Shown piece after piece: positions 47,439 to 56,295 of a stretch of 64,000 nt of DNA. Source of the DNA: Plectonema radiosum NIES-515 (GTDB lineage Bacteria > Cyanobacteriota > Cyanobacteriia > Cyanobacteriales > Nostocaceae). The first letter of the stretch is position 1. Each line of letters starts with the position of its first letter. The stretch covers positions 1 to 64,000 of the forward strand of contig NZ_JAOWRF010000250.1 in assembly GCF_025753815.1 (NCBI RefSeq), given 5' to 3'. The position numbers were made by a program, and so were the translations under genes. Under the pieces are notes generated by a model. It searched no databases, was not told the DNA's origin, and was given only the letters and a program-made list of their open reading frames with translations.

Positions 47439-48413
47439 ATGGAAATTTCTCATTCACGCACAGTTACTTACAGCCCTGCTTATACAATTGTTCCGACATA
47501 CGAGTGCTTTAATCGCTGTACCTACTGCAACTTTCGCACAGACTCGCTGATTAGTCCCTGGATGGCTGTATCAGCCGCAGAAAGTCTTTTAAAACAACTT
47601 CAAAGCAAAAATGTCTGTGAAATCCTCATACTAAGTGGTGAAGTGCATCCCTCATCGTCACGGCGTCAAGCCTGGTTTCAGCGGATTTATGATTTATCTA
47701 AATTGGCACTTTCAATGGGGTTTCTGCCCCACACCAATGCGGGAGTGTTGAGTTATGAAGAAATGGAAAAATTAAAGACAGTTAATGTATCTATGGGGTT
47801 GATGTTAGAGCAATTAAACCCAATATTGTTAAATACAGTACATAAATACGCACCAAGTAAAGTACCATTCGTGCGATCGCAACAATTAGAGTTAGCGGGT
47901 AAGTTACAAATTCCTTTTACAACAGGGTTACTACTGGGAATCGGGGAAACTGAGGATGATTGGTGGGAAACATTAGAAGCTATAACTCGCTTGCATCAGC
48001 GTTACCATCACATTCAAGAAGTCATCTTGCAACCTCATAGTCCTGGATATCAGCAAACCTTTGATGCACCTGGTTTTGACCTGTATAAATTACCAGCAGT
48101 CGTTTTTCAGGCACGTCAAATTCTCTCACCAGATATAAGCATCCAAATTCCACCGAATTTAGTCAAAGATGACCAATGGTTACTCGCTTGTATAGAAGCT
48201 GGTGCCAGGGATTTAGGGGGAATTGGACCAAAAGATGAAGTAAATCCCGATTATCTGCATCTTCAAGTAGAGGCGTTGCAAGAAATTTTACAGCAAGCTG
48301 GCTGGGAAATTGTGCCGAGGTTGCCAATTTATCCGCAGTTTGATGATTGGTTATCGGTGGAATTGCAAGCAGCGGTGAAGCGGTGGCGTCAGCTACAAGA
48401 ACACAGTCTTTGA
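47439..48413 (+). CDS. cofG: 7,8-didemethyl-8-hydroxy-5-deazariboflavin synthase subunit CofG
   Basis: 324 residues. The radical SAM motif CFNRCTYC (CxxxCxxC) lies at about residues 24-31, and GIGETEDDWWETL, ILQPHSPGYQ and DLGGIGPKDEVNPDY are typical of CofG. With CofH it makes the deazaflavin FO, the antenna chromophore of some photolyases and precursor of F420. CofH is not in this window. Confidence 0.92.
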   Translation: MEISHSRTVTYSPAYTIVPTYECFNRCTYCNFRTDSLISPWMAVSAAESLLKQLQSKNVCEILILSGEVHPSSSRRQAWFQRIYDLSKLALSMGFLPHTNAGVLSYEEMEKLKTVNVSMGLMLEQLNPILLNTVHKYAPSKVPFVRSQQLELAGKLQIPFTTGLLLGIGETEDDWWETLEAITRLHQRYHHIQEVILQPHSPGYQQTFDAPGFDLYKLPAVVFQARQILSPDISIQIPPNLVKDDQWLLACIEAGARDLGGIGPKDEVNPDYLHLQVEALQEILQQAGWEIVPRLPIYPQFDDWLSVELQAAVKRWRQLQEHSL

Positions 48414-48420
48414 CCAAAAA

Positions 48421-48506
48421 ACGATGAAAAAAAAATGTAGAGACGCGACCGGTCGCGTCTCTACAAGGGTTTCGGTTAACCCATATTTAAATTCGGTCGA
48501 TGTCTA
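48421..48506. mobile_element. MITE-like repeat C
   Basis: A 30-bp perfect palindrome (48436-48465, TGTAGAGACGCGACC and its complement) is followed by agggtttcggttaacccatatttaaa and ends gGATGTCTA (48499-48506). The left TAGACA end is degraded. It lies 8 bp after cofG. Confidence 0.75.
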
Positions 48507-48637
48507 AAGTATATTTTTTCTTTTTTCATGCTTTTTTTCCACTAAATACTCCAAAAAATGCCTCATCTGTGGCAATCTGGGAAACAGAGATTTTTTTAAT
48601 CTGATATTTTAGCTACAGCAAATTTACCTAAGAGGTT

Positions 48638-49864
48638 ATGCAAACCTTACCAACACTTACTATTTCAAACACCGCATCCAGTGAAGCCACTTTTGACACA
48701 ACTATTAAACGGCGCAAAACCCGTCCTGTGAGAGTTGGCAATGTCACTATTGGGGGCAGCTTCCCCGTGGTGGTGCAGTCGATGATTAATGAAGACACAC
48801 TTGATATTGATGGTTCTGTAGCAGGAATTCGGCGTTTGCACGAAATTGGCTGTGAAATTGTCCGAGTCACAGTACCAAGTATGGCTCATGCCAAAGCATT
48901 GGCAGAAATTAAACAAAAATTAATTAAAATTTACCAAGACGTACCCATCGTTGCTGATGTGCATCACAATGGCATGAAAATTGCCTTGGAAGTCGCCAAA
49001 CACATAGAAAAAGTGCGAATTAATCCGGGTTTATATGTGTTTGAAAAGCCAAACGCTAATAGAAGCGAATTCACCAAAACGGAATTTGATGAAATCGGCG
49101 AAAAAGTGCGTGAAACTTTAGAACCTCTAGTAGTTTCTTTGCGCGATCAAGGTAAATCAATGCGAATCGGCGTAAATCACGGTTCCCTAGCCGAAAGGAT
49201 GCTATTTACCTACGGCGACACGCCAGAAGGAATGGTAGAATCTGCTTTGGAATTCATTCGCATCTGTGAATCTTTGGATTTTCATAATTTAGTTATTTCC
49301 ATGAAAGCTTCACGAGTGCCGGTGATGGTAGCTGCGTATCGCTTGATGGCAAAGCGCATGGACGAACTCGGTATGGATTATCCTTTACATTTGGGCGTCA
49401 CAGAAGCTGGTGATGGCGAGTACGGACGGATTAAATCCACTGCGGGTATTGCCACCTTGCTAGCTGATGGCATTGGCGATACAATTCGAGTATCTCTGAC
49501 TGAAGCACCAGAAAAAGAAATTCCCGTCTGTTACAGCATTTTGCAAGCTTTAGGGTTGCGGAAGACGATGGTGGAGTACGTCGCTTGTCCTTCCTGCGGA
49601 CGTACTTTGTTTAATTTAGAAGAAGTGCTGCACAAAGTCCGAGAAGCAACAAAACACCTCACTGGGCTAGATATCGCAGTTATGGGTTGTATTGTCAATG
49701 GTCCAGGAGAAATGGCTGATGCTGACTATGGTTATGTCGGCAAAACTCCTGGGTATATTTCTCTCTATCGAGGGAGAGAAGAAATCAAAAAAGTACCAGA
49801 AGATAAAGGTGTAGAAGAGTTAATTAATTTGATTAAAGCAGACGATCGCTGGGTAGAACCATGA
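48638..49864 (+). CDS. ispG: 4-hydroxy-3-methylbut-2-enyl diphosphate synthase IspG
   Basis: 408 residues. The substrate-binding TIM barrel begins [24 protein letters not shown]. The C-terminal part has the iron-sulfur ligands CPSCGRT and GCIVNGPGE. It carries out the penultimate step of the MEP pathway, ferredoxin-dependent in cyanobacteria. The 5' leader of about 130 bp contains T-runs and AAGAGG upstream of the ATG. Confidence 0.95.
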   Translation: MQTLPTLTISNTASSEATFDTTIKRRKTRPVRVGNVTIGGSFPVVVQSMINEDTLDIDGSVAGIRRLHEIGCEIVRVTVPSMAHAKALAEIKQKLIKIYQDVPIVADVHHNGMKIALEVAKHIEKVRINPGLYVFEKPNANRSEFTKTEFDEIGEKVRETLEPLVVSLRDQGKSMRIGVNHGSLAERMLFTYGDTPEGMVESALEFIRICESLDFHNLVISMKASRVPVMVAAYRLMAKRMDELGMDYPLHLGVTEAGDGEYGRIKSTAGIATLLADGIGDTIRVSLTEAPEKEIPVCYSILQALGLRKTMVEYVACPSCGRTLFNLEEVLHKVREATKHLTGLDIAVMGCIVNGPGEMADADYGYVGKTPGYISLYRGREEIKKVPEDKGVEELINLIKADDRWVEP

Positions 49865-49888
49865 GAAAATAGATACTCATACCAGTAG

Positions 49889-50049
49889 AGACAAAGAAAG
49901 TGGAAATTAATTATGCGTTATCTGAAACCCTTGTAGAGACGTTACATGTAACGTCTCTACATTCTTCATGTAACGTCTCTACATTCTTCATGTAACGTCT
50001 CTACATTCTTCATGTAACGTCTCTACATTCTTTTCCACTTTCTTTGTCT
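49889..50049. mobile_element. MITE-like repeat D with 18-bp perfect terminal inverted repeats
   Basis: AGACAAAGAAAGTGGAAA (49889-49906) and its exact complement (50032-50049) bound the element. Inside is a 30-bp perfect palindrome (49932-49961), then three exact tandem 22-bp units (attcttcatgtaacgtctct plus ac) at 49961-50026. In inverted orientation it has the same order as copies B and F: head, GTAGAGACG core, ggGTTTCaGATAACGCATA tail. It fills most of the 345-bp ispG-ctp gap. Confidence 0.85.
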
Positions 50050-50209
50050 AGTTACCCAATCCAAGCGTCCAAGCGTCCCTAATCGCCAGAAAAACCGGAT
50101 TCCAAATCATTTTTCTGAAAGAAGAATACATGTCCGGTCTTTACAGTGATACCCTGTGTTAGATTGAGCATACTGAATATATTTTTTCCTTAGCCGCGCA
50201 GCTGTCATT

Positions 50210-51493
50210 ATGGTGATTACAAGAAATGGACTTGTTTTGGGTGCTACGGCAGTAACGTTAACCACAATTGCTGTTACTAGTCTTGGCATTCACTCCCAAG
50301 GACAGGCTTTATTTAAAGAAAGTCCCAAAGAATTGGTAGACCAGGTTTGGCAAATTGTTCAACGCCAATACGTAGACGGTACTTTTAATCAATTAGATTG
50401 GCAGGCTGTTCGTCGTGAGTACTTGAGCAAGTCCTACACCAACAAGCAACAAGCTTACAAATCTATCCGGGAAATGCTGAAAAAGCTGGACGATCCCTAT
50501 ACCCGGTTTATGGACCCTGAGGAGTTCAAAAATATGCAAGTGGACACCTCTGGGGAATTGATCGGCATAGGCATCACAATTAGTCAAGATGAAAAAACGA
50601 AGCAGTTGGTTGTAATTGCTCCCATTGAGGATACACCAGCTTTTAAGGCTGGAATTCTGGCAAAGGATAAGATCCTCAAAATTGACGGGAAATCGACTAA
50701 GGGAATGGATACCAATCAGGCTGTATCCTTAATTCGCGGTGAACCAAATACTTCGGTAAATTTAAGTATTGAGCGTAACGGTCAGCAAAAAGATTTTCAA
50801 ATTAAACGCGCACGGATTGAAATCCATCCGGTGAAGTATTCCCAAAAGCAAACACCAGCAGGGAACACTGGATATATTCGCTTGAACCAGTTCAGCGCTA
50901 ATGCGGCTAAGGAAATGCAAAGCGCAATTAAAGATTTAGAAAGCAAAAAGGTTGCTGGCTATGTTCTGGATATGCGCGGAAACCCAGGTGGTTTATTATT
51001 CGCTAGTGTGGACATTGCCCGAATGTTTATTAATAGCGGTACGATTGTCTCAACTATTCCTCGCCAAGGTGAGGTAGAAAAAGAAGTGGCAAACGGACGT
51101 GCTTTGACAAATAAACCCCTGGTGGTGTTAGTAGATAAAGGTTCCGCTAGTGCTAGTGAAATCCTCTCCGGCGCATTGCAGGATAATAAGCGTGCTGTTA
51201 TAGTTGGTACTCAAACCTTTGGTAAAGGTTTAGTACAATCGGTACGTCCTCTTGACGATGGTTCAGGATTAGCAGTAACGATCGCCAGATATCATACTCC
51301 TAGTGGTAGAGATATTCACAAGCATGGCATAGACCCAGATGTCAAGGTAGATTTGACTGATGCCCAAAAACAGCAATTGTGGCTGCGCGAGCGTGATAAA
51401 CTCGCTACACTAGCTGACCCGCAATTCGCTAAAGCAGTAGAAGTTTTGGGTAAAGAAATTGCTGCCAAAGGTACTACAAGGGCAGAAAAATGA
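50210..51493 (+). CDS. Carboxyl-terminal processing protease (S41 family)
   Basis: 427 residues. An N-terminal hydrophobic export segment (LVLGATAVTLTTIAVTSLGI), then a PDZ domain (about 105-185: GELIGIGITISQDEKTKQL, PAFKAGILAKDKILKIDG) and the S41 domain with catalytic Ser in KGSASASEILSG and Lys in GTQTFGKGLVQS. Cyanobacteria have several Ctp proteases, including CtpA, which trims the D1 protein; which member this is cannot be settled here. Confidence 0.9.
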   Translation: MVITRNGLVLGATAVTLTTIAVTSLGIHSQGQALFKESPKELVDQVWQIVQRQYVDGTFNQLDWQAVRREYLSKSYTNKQQAYKSIREMLKKLDDPYTRFMDPEEFKNMQVDTSGELIGIGITISQDEKTKQLVVIAPIEDTPAFKAGILAKDKILKIDGKSTKGMDTNQAVSLIRGEPNTSVNLSIERNGQQKDFQIKRARIEIHPVKYSQKQTPAGNTGYIRLNQFSANAAKEMQSAIKDLESKKVAGYVLDMRGNPGGLLFASVDIARMFINSGTIVSTIPRQGEVEKEVANGRALTNKPLVVLVDKGSASASEILSGALQDNKRAVIVGTQTFGKGLVQSVRPLDDGSGLAVTIARYHTPSGRDIHKHGIDPDVKVDLTDAQKQQLWLRERDKLATLADPQFAKAVEVLGKEIAAKGTTRAEK

Positions 51494-51549
51494 AGAGTTA
51501 GGAATTTGGAGTCAGGAGTTAGGAAATGATAACTCTACAACTCATAACT

Positions 51550-51738
51550 TTACACTGGTTGACATTTGCCTGAGCGAATCAGCCCTACGCGGCGGGCGAT
51601 CGCTTCTCCTTCTGAGATAAATGGTCCCCATTGTTCTATAATTTCTGGATTATCGTCTTCGGTTATTTCTTGGCTGGGGACGATTTCGCAATTTCCGGCA
51701 GGGCGCTTGACTATATGACAAGATTGTGTACTATTCAT
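51550..51738 (-). CDS. Small conserved-looking hypothetical protein
   Basis: 62 residues: MNSTQSCHIVKRPAGNCEIV, then an acidic stretch (EITEDDNPEIIEQWGPF) and EGEAIARRVGLIRSGKCQPV. Balanced composition and ordinary codon use suggest a real small gene, with three cysteines. Family and function are not recognised. Confidence 0.55.
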   Translation of the reverse strand: MNSTQSCHIVKRPAGNCEIVPSQEITEDDNPEIIEQWGPFISEGEAIARRVGLIRSGKCQPV

Positions 51739-51888
51739 AGGTCATACAAAAATTTTGTTTCTCATACCAATTCTTGATAAAACAGCGCTAAATTAGGACT
51801 TACGCATTGACATAAATTTTATCATATGCATAAGCCATTACTTGATTTGCACCAACAGAAGTTAAGTATTTTTGTGTTCGTGGATAGT

Positions 51889-52323
51889 TTACCAAGAAAA
51901 TGGGTAAAAGCCCCGTCCTTCGCTTGACGGCTTTAATTGATTTTGTATATACTTTTTTAGCACTTCTAGGGGTGCGCCGCCAACTGTTGAGGCAAAGTAA
52001 GAGGGACTCCACAAAGCCTCTTTTCCTAACGGCTTTTTAAATCCTTCCTGTCCATATCGACGGCTTGATACTCCTTTAAGTGCATTCACTATTTGAGAGA
52101 TAGAAAGCTTGGGAGGATATTCTATTAATACGTGTACATGGTCTACCTCCCCATTAAATTCCTGTACCAAGAAATTCATTTTTTCAGCTACTTCTTTGAA
52201 AGATTTTTCAATCAATGCAAGGCTCTTAACTGTGAAAACAGGTTTTCGATATTTTGTCACACAGACCAAGTGAATCTTTAAGTCCGTAACACTGTGCCTT
52301 TCTCTACGAAGATGACTTGACAT
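51889..52323 (-). CDS. tnpA: IS200/IS605 family Y1 transposase TnpA
   Basis: 144 residues from ATG 52323 (MSSHLRRERHSVTDLKIHLV; a start at 52371 would add 16 unlikely residues). HUH motif in EVDHVHVLIEY, catalytic Tyr in LKKYIQNQ. Full length and motif-complete. Confidence 0.88.
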   Translation of the reverse strand: MSSHLRRERHSVTDLKIHLVCVTKYRKPVFTVKSLALIEKSFKEVAEKMNFLVQEFNGEVDHVHVLIEYPPKLSISQIVNALKGVSSRRYGQEGFKKPLGKEALWSPSYFASTVGGAPLEVLKKYIQNQLKPSSEGRGFYPFSW

Positions 52324-52375
52324 TTTGTACAGACCAATATAATGTAAACATACAGACCAACTATAGCACAAAGGG

Positions 52376-53536
52376 ATGAAAGCAAGATATCAATACCGAT
52401 TCTATCCAACAGACCAACAACGAACGAGCCTCGCTCAGTTGTTTGGTTGTGTTCGTGTAGTCTGGAACGATGCCTTGGCTTTGTGCAAACAATCCCAAAA
52501 ACTTCCTAGTAACGGAGACTTGCAAAAATTAGTATTAACCCAAGCAAAAAAGACTGAGAGTCGAGAATGGCTTAGTGGTGTAGCTAGCATTGCTTTGCAG
52601 CAATCAGTCGCGGATTTGGGAACCGCCTACAAAAACTACTTTGACTCTTTAAAAGGCAAAAGAAAAGGCAAGAAACTAGGTAGCCCTAGATTCAAAAAGA
52701 AAACTAATCAACAGTCAGCGAGGTTAACTCGTGGCGGCTTCTCAATACAAAAAGAAACGGTTTATTTAGCCAAGATTGGCAACGTAACACCGATATGGTC
52801 AAGAGAGTTGCCATACCTTGCTAGCTCTGTGACTATCATCAAAGACTGCGCTAATCGCTACTTTTTAAGTTTTGTGGTTGATATTGAGCCTGTCAGCCTT
52901 GACACTAAAAACCAAAATATCGGAATTGATTTAGGTATAAAGACTTTTGCGGTAATGAGTAATGGTGAAAAAGCTGAAAGTCCTAGCTATAAAAAGCTTG
53001 ACAGGAAAGTTCGCAAACTACAAAAGAAATTAGCACGGCAACAGAAAGAGTCTAAACGTCGGAATAAGACACGTTTAAAAATAGCTAAAAAGCATAACGA
53101 GATTGCGGATATCCGTAAAGATTTCTTGCATAAACTATCTACTAAAGTCGTTAGCGAAAATCAAACTATCGTCTTAGAAGATTTGAACGTGTCGGGAATG
53201 GTCAAAAATCGTAAACTCTCTAGGGTAATTAGCTTTCAGGGGTGGCGAGAATTTAGGACTCAATGCACGGCTAAATCCCAAAAGTACGGACGTGAGTTTG
53301 TTGTTATAAATAGGTGGGAGCCAACTAGCCAAGTTTGTTCTGAATGCGGATACAAATGGGGCAAGCTAGATTTAAAAATTCGGTCGGTTCAATGTTTAAA
53401 TTGTAGAACTGAACACGATCGAGATGAAAATGCGGCTAAAAATATAAACAAAGTCGGGATAGGGCATTGCCACGACTCTAAATGCACGTCGAGACGGAGT
53501 AAAACCATTCCGGTGGTATCTGTCAACGAAGCGTGA
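52376..53536 (+). CDS. tnpB: TnpB RNA-guided nuclease (IS605 OrfB family)
   Basis: 386 residues. An N-terminal helix-turn-helix region (YQYRFYPTDQQRTSLAQLFGC) precedes the RuvC residues: Asp in IGIDLGIKTFAV, Glu in IVLEDLNVSGM and Asp in DRDENAAKNI. The four-cysteine zinc ribbon is complete (CSECGYKW ... CLNCRTEHDRD). TnpB uses an RNA made from the element's right end to cut DNA next to a short motif and so helps keep the element in place. Confidence 0.92.
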   Translation: MKARYQYRFYPTDQQRTSLAQLFGCVRVVWNDALALCKQSQKLPSNGDLQKLVLTQAKKTESREWLSGVASIALQQSVADLGTAYKNYFDSLKGKRKGKKLGSPRFKKKTNQQSARLTRGGFSIQKETVYLAKIGNVTPIWSRELPYLASSVTIIKDCANRYFLSFVVDIEPVSLDTKNQNIGIDLGIKTFAVMSNGEKAESPSYKKLDRKVRKLQKKLARQQKESKRRNKTRLKIAKKHNEIADIRKDFLHKLSTKVVSENQTIVLEDLNVSGMVKNRKLSRVISFQGWREFRTQCTAKSQKYGREFVVINRWEPTSQVCSECGYKWGKLDLKIRSVQCLNCRTEHDRDENAAKNINKVGIGHCHDSKCTSRRSKTIPVVSVNEA

Positions 53537-53539
53537 AGA

Positions 53540-53565
53540 ATCCCCGTGCGCAGATCGCCGGGGAG
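53540..53565 (+). ncRNA. Right-end hairpin, probable omega-RNA 3' part
   Basis: CCCCG (53542-53546) pairs with CGGGG (53559-53563) directly after the tnpB stop, the expected place of the omega-RNA scaffold. The guide would begin near 53570-53580. Confidence 0.45.
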
Positions 53566-53587
53566 TATGTCAAACAAACAACTCAAA

Positions 53588-53752
53588 TAGACATCTCCAG
53601 GGACTAAGAATCAACCACGATTTCACTTCTGTTTTCCGGCTGATTTTTGGAGATGTCTAATAGACAACCTATTTGAAAAAGAATTATTGTGACGTTAAAT
53701 TTAACGTCTCTTGGGGTTTGGGCAACGCATAGTTCATTTTTGGAGATGTCTA
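53588..53752. mobile_element. Two tandem MITE-like repeats (E1 and E2)
   Basis: E1 (53588-53659) has perfect 12-bp inverted ends, TAGACATCTCCA and TGGAGATGTCTA, and an unrelated interior. E2 (53661-53752) starts TAGACA, contains GACGTTAAATTTAACGTC (53691-53708) and ttggggtttgggcaacgcat, and ends in the same TGGAGATGTCTA (53741-53752). They sit just outside the right end of the IS200/IS605 element. Confidence 0.8.
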
Positions 53753-53990
53753 ATACTCGATTAGGGCATTCAAGGTTGTTAGCTGACTGAATGTTTGCCA
53801 GCACTCCACCAAGAGAAGGAACTAGAAACCATGTCAAAAGGTGGTTTTTCTATATTCGTAGCGATCGCATCATTCCACTTGTTGTAGACATCATGGCAAT
53901 TTAGCTGACAATCTCAGCGATCGCTGTACTCAGTCGATTATTGTTTGGATTGAAACCCTTGGTAGAGACATCAGGAACATCTGCTTTCAT

Positions 53991-54190
53991 GCGATCGCTC
54001 AACAAGCAGGTGTAAGTGAAGCATAAGTTATTCGCTTTTGCATTGACCTTTATCTTCGTGGAATAACCGCACCCCAAATTAATCTTGCAGCGTGGGAAGC
54101 GGAAAAAGAATTTATCAAAAAAATTAAAACTCGACCTGCTCTAGTTGCAGGTCCCGATTGCCAACGTGAACACCTCACCCTCAGAGATTT
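53991..54190 (+). pseudogene. Remnant resembling a ribbon-helix-helix antitoxin
   Basis: One frame reads AIAQQAGVSEA, then a TAA (54024-54026), then VIRFCIDLYLRGITAPQINL and AAWEAEKEFIKKIKTRPALVAG. The pattern of helix-turn and following text resembles the CopG/RHH antitoxins that pair with PIN toxins, with CAA to TAA as the likely damage. No start codon is visible. A PIN-like fragment lies 1.3 kb away at 55497. 53753-53990 holds no other gene. Confidence 0.35.
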
Positions 54191-55348
54191 TCTGAAGACA
54201 TTGATTTATGTACATCAACACGAATAATTGGAATTTCAATTATAAATTCTGCTCCTTTACCTGGTGCTGAAATACACTTCATATGTCCTCTATGTTGGTT
54301 GACAATGATTTGATAGCTAATAAATAACCCCAACCCGATTCCCTCCCCCACTGATTTTGTTGTAAAGAAAGGCTCAAATAACTGCGACTTAATTTGGTCG
54401 TCGATTCCTATTCCATTATCCTTAATACTAATTTTTACCCAGTTTTTATTGATAAAATCAGTACAAATTATAATCACACGAGCATCATTTATAATTGGAG
54501 AAATATCACAGTTTTTGTGAGATTTATTTAACACATCAATAGCATTGATTATCAGATTCATAAAAACTTGATTTAATTGACTTGGATAACATTCCACATG
54601 GGGCAAATTCCCATATTCTTTAACTATTTCAATGTTAGAAGTTCCTAGCTCCGATTTTAACTGATGAGAAATAAGTAATAACGTACTATCAATGCCATCA
54701 TGAATGTTAACAGATTTTATCTGGGCTTCATCTAAGCGGGAAAAATTACGTAATGCTAGTATAATCTGTTCAATACGTCTTGTTCCTGCCTCCATTGATG
54801 ACAAAAGCATTGGTAAATCTTTAATTACAAAATCCGTCTCAGATTTTTCAATCAGGACTTCAATTTCCGCATCAGCATCAGGATAGAGTTGACGGTAAAG
54901 GTTAATTAAATCTACCAATGCAAGAGGTCTATTGATTTAGATGAAATAGATTGACATGAATAAAATTTACAGGATTATTAATCTCATGAGCAATGCCAGC
55001 GACTAATCGTCCAAGACTAGACATTTTTTCAGCCTGAAGCAATTGGGGAGCTAGCTGGAGCTTTTTCATTGTTTTTTCCAGCTGTTCAGCTTTTTGTTTT
55101 AAATCTGCTTCCGATAGTCTTAATTCTTTCTCCATTAGTAAGCGTTCTTTATATTGGTGATTAAAAGGACGGTATAAGAAAAAATATAGTGCTGGTGAAA
55201 TCAATATTGATAGCAGAGTAGAATCAAGAAAAACCTCAACTAATTGAGGCATATTTGGTAAGAGCGGGAAGAGTAGCATTATGAATGTCTCAGCACAGAA
55301 TACTGAAATTGCGATTCTGCTGACAAAAAACCAAGGAGAATTTCGCAT
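54181..55348 (-). pseudogene. Sensor histidine kinase split by a +1 frameshift
   Basis: The first part (54929-55348) has two membrane helices, a coiled coil (LRLSEADLKQKAEQLEKTMKKL) and the H-box SSLGRLVAGIAHEINNPVNF, ending FHLNQ-stop. The second part (54181 to about 54930) reads RPLALVDLINLYRQLYPDAD and has the N-box (NQVFMNLIINAIDVL), G1 (DNGIGI), F-box (FEPFFTTK) and G2 (GLGLFIS). The joined length is 3n+1, so one extra base (the T of CAATAGACC) breaks it. Repaired, it would be about 388 residues. Confidence 0.8.
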
Positions 55349-55496
55349 TTTGCAGATATTTTATAAATAAATGGATTTAGTTCTATATAGTATTCCCAAA
55401 AATTTCTTTAAGTTTGTTTCACAAGGCAGCTATGCTGGAGGTATTCGTGACCTGACTTTTCTCGTGAAGTCTGTCTAGCAAGCTGCCAACCTTCAC

Positions 55497-55640
55497 CGTT
55501 GCCGTATTCTTGTTTACATCTATGACCCATTTGATACTGCTCCCGCAAGAACGTGCGATCGCAGTTGTTGATCGATTAATTAGTTCTGGAAAAGCGGTAA
55601 TTAATACCCAGGTGATCGAAGAATTTTTGATGGCAACCAC
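55497..55640 (+). pseudogene. Remnant resembling a PIN-domain toxin
   Basis: Two frames join to give RCRILVYIYDPFDT and, after a shift near 55545, QERAIAVVDRLISSGKAVIN then TQVIEEFLMATT. This is like the N-terminal half of PIN (VapC-type) RNases (LVYxxD ... QERA ... GKxVIxTQVxxEF). The rest of the domain is absent. Confidence 0.4.
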
Positions 55641-56295
55641 CTGCTTGCTTGCGATCGCGATAGTTTGGCTATGAATTCAGAAGTGAATGGCTCAATTGCG
55701 CTTAAAAAGTCACTTTGATAAACATACTGACAGAAAAGCACATCGCAAAATATCCGTTGACACAGACTAAAGTCAGACAATCAAAATCCGAAAGACCCTG
55801 AGTATACAGATATAAGCTATTTATATTCTTAAATAAAATAAATCTCAATGTAAATCAAAGGTAAACACCAATATATGAGAAAGTGTAAAGAAGCTAGTAC
55901 CGCTTTCTGGGAATTTGCATTCTCTTGATTCAAAAACCTTTAGTTATAGGCTTTTGAGCTTTTGCGGTAGAAAATTTATTTATGCTTATCTGTGATACCG
56001 ACTGAGGGCATAAGCAAAATGCATAATTAATAATCGAGGATGCTGACATTCTTGAGAAGGAAAGGGAAAAGGGAAGAAAATATTGTTCCTTATTCCTTTA
56101 ACCTTTTCCCCTGATAAAATTACCCTTCCCCTTCTTCATTTTTTGAGCAATATCCATCCACACTAAAAACCGCAGCCAAAGAAACTTGATAGTCTAAGGT
56201 AGTTCATTTATATTTAGTGAGGTAGCGATGCAATCTCCGGGGAATTACTGTCAAGCAGAACTGTAAACGTATATAAATGTGAATAAATTATCAGC
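55641..56295. other. AT-rich intergenic region, no gene recognised
   Basis: About 650 bp with HIP1 octamers near its start and aaggaaaagggaaaaggg-type purine repeats with a complementary ccttttcccc arm at about 56055-56125, a possible hairpin. The last 100 bp probably carry the promoter of the SpoIID-like gene. Confidence 0.5.

Larger units (their letters stand above)
51800..53580. mobile_element. IS200/IS605-family element with intact tnpA and tnpB (ends approximate)
   Basis: Divergent Y1 transposase (minus) and TnpB (plus) genes are separated by 52 bp that holds repeated acagaccaa motifs. A left-end hairpin (GCCCCGTC...GACGGC) lies at about 51911-51930 and a right-end hairpin at 53540-53565. 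All key motifs are intact, in contrast to the element at 11.8-14.0 kb. Exact ends cannot be fixed without comparing an empty site. Confidence 0.8.

Noticed and set aside
49961-50026. Possible CRISPR array
   Set aside because: The 22-bp units are directly adjacent with no spacers and copy part of the neighbouring palindrome.
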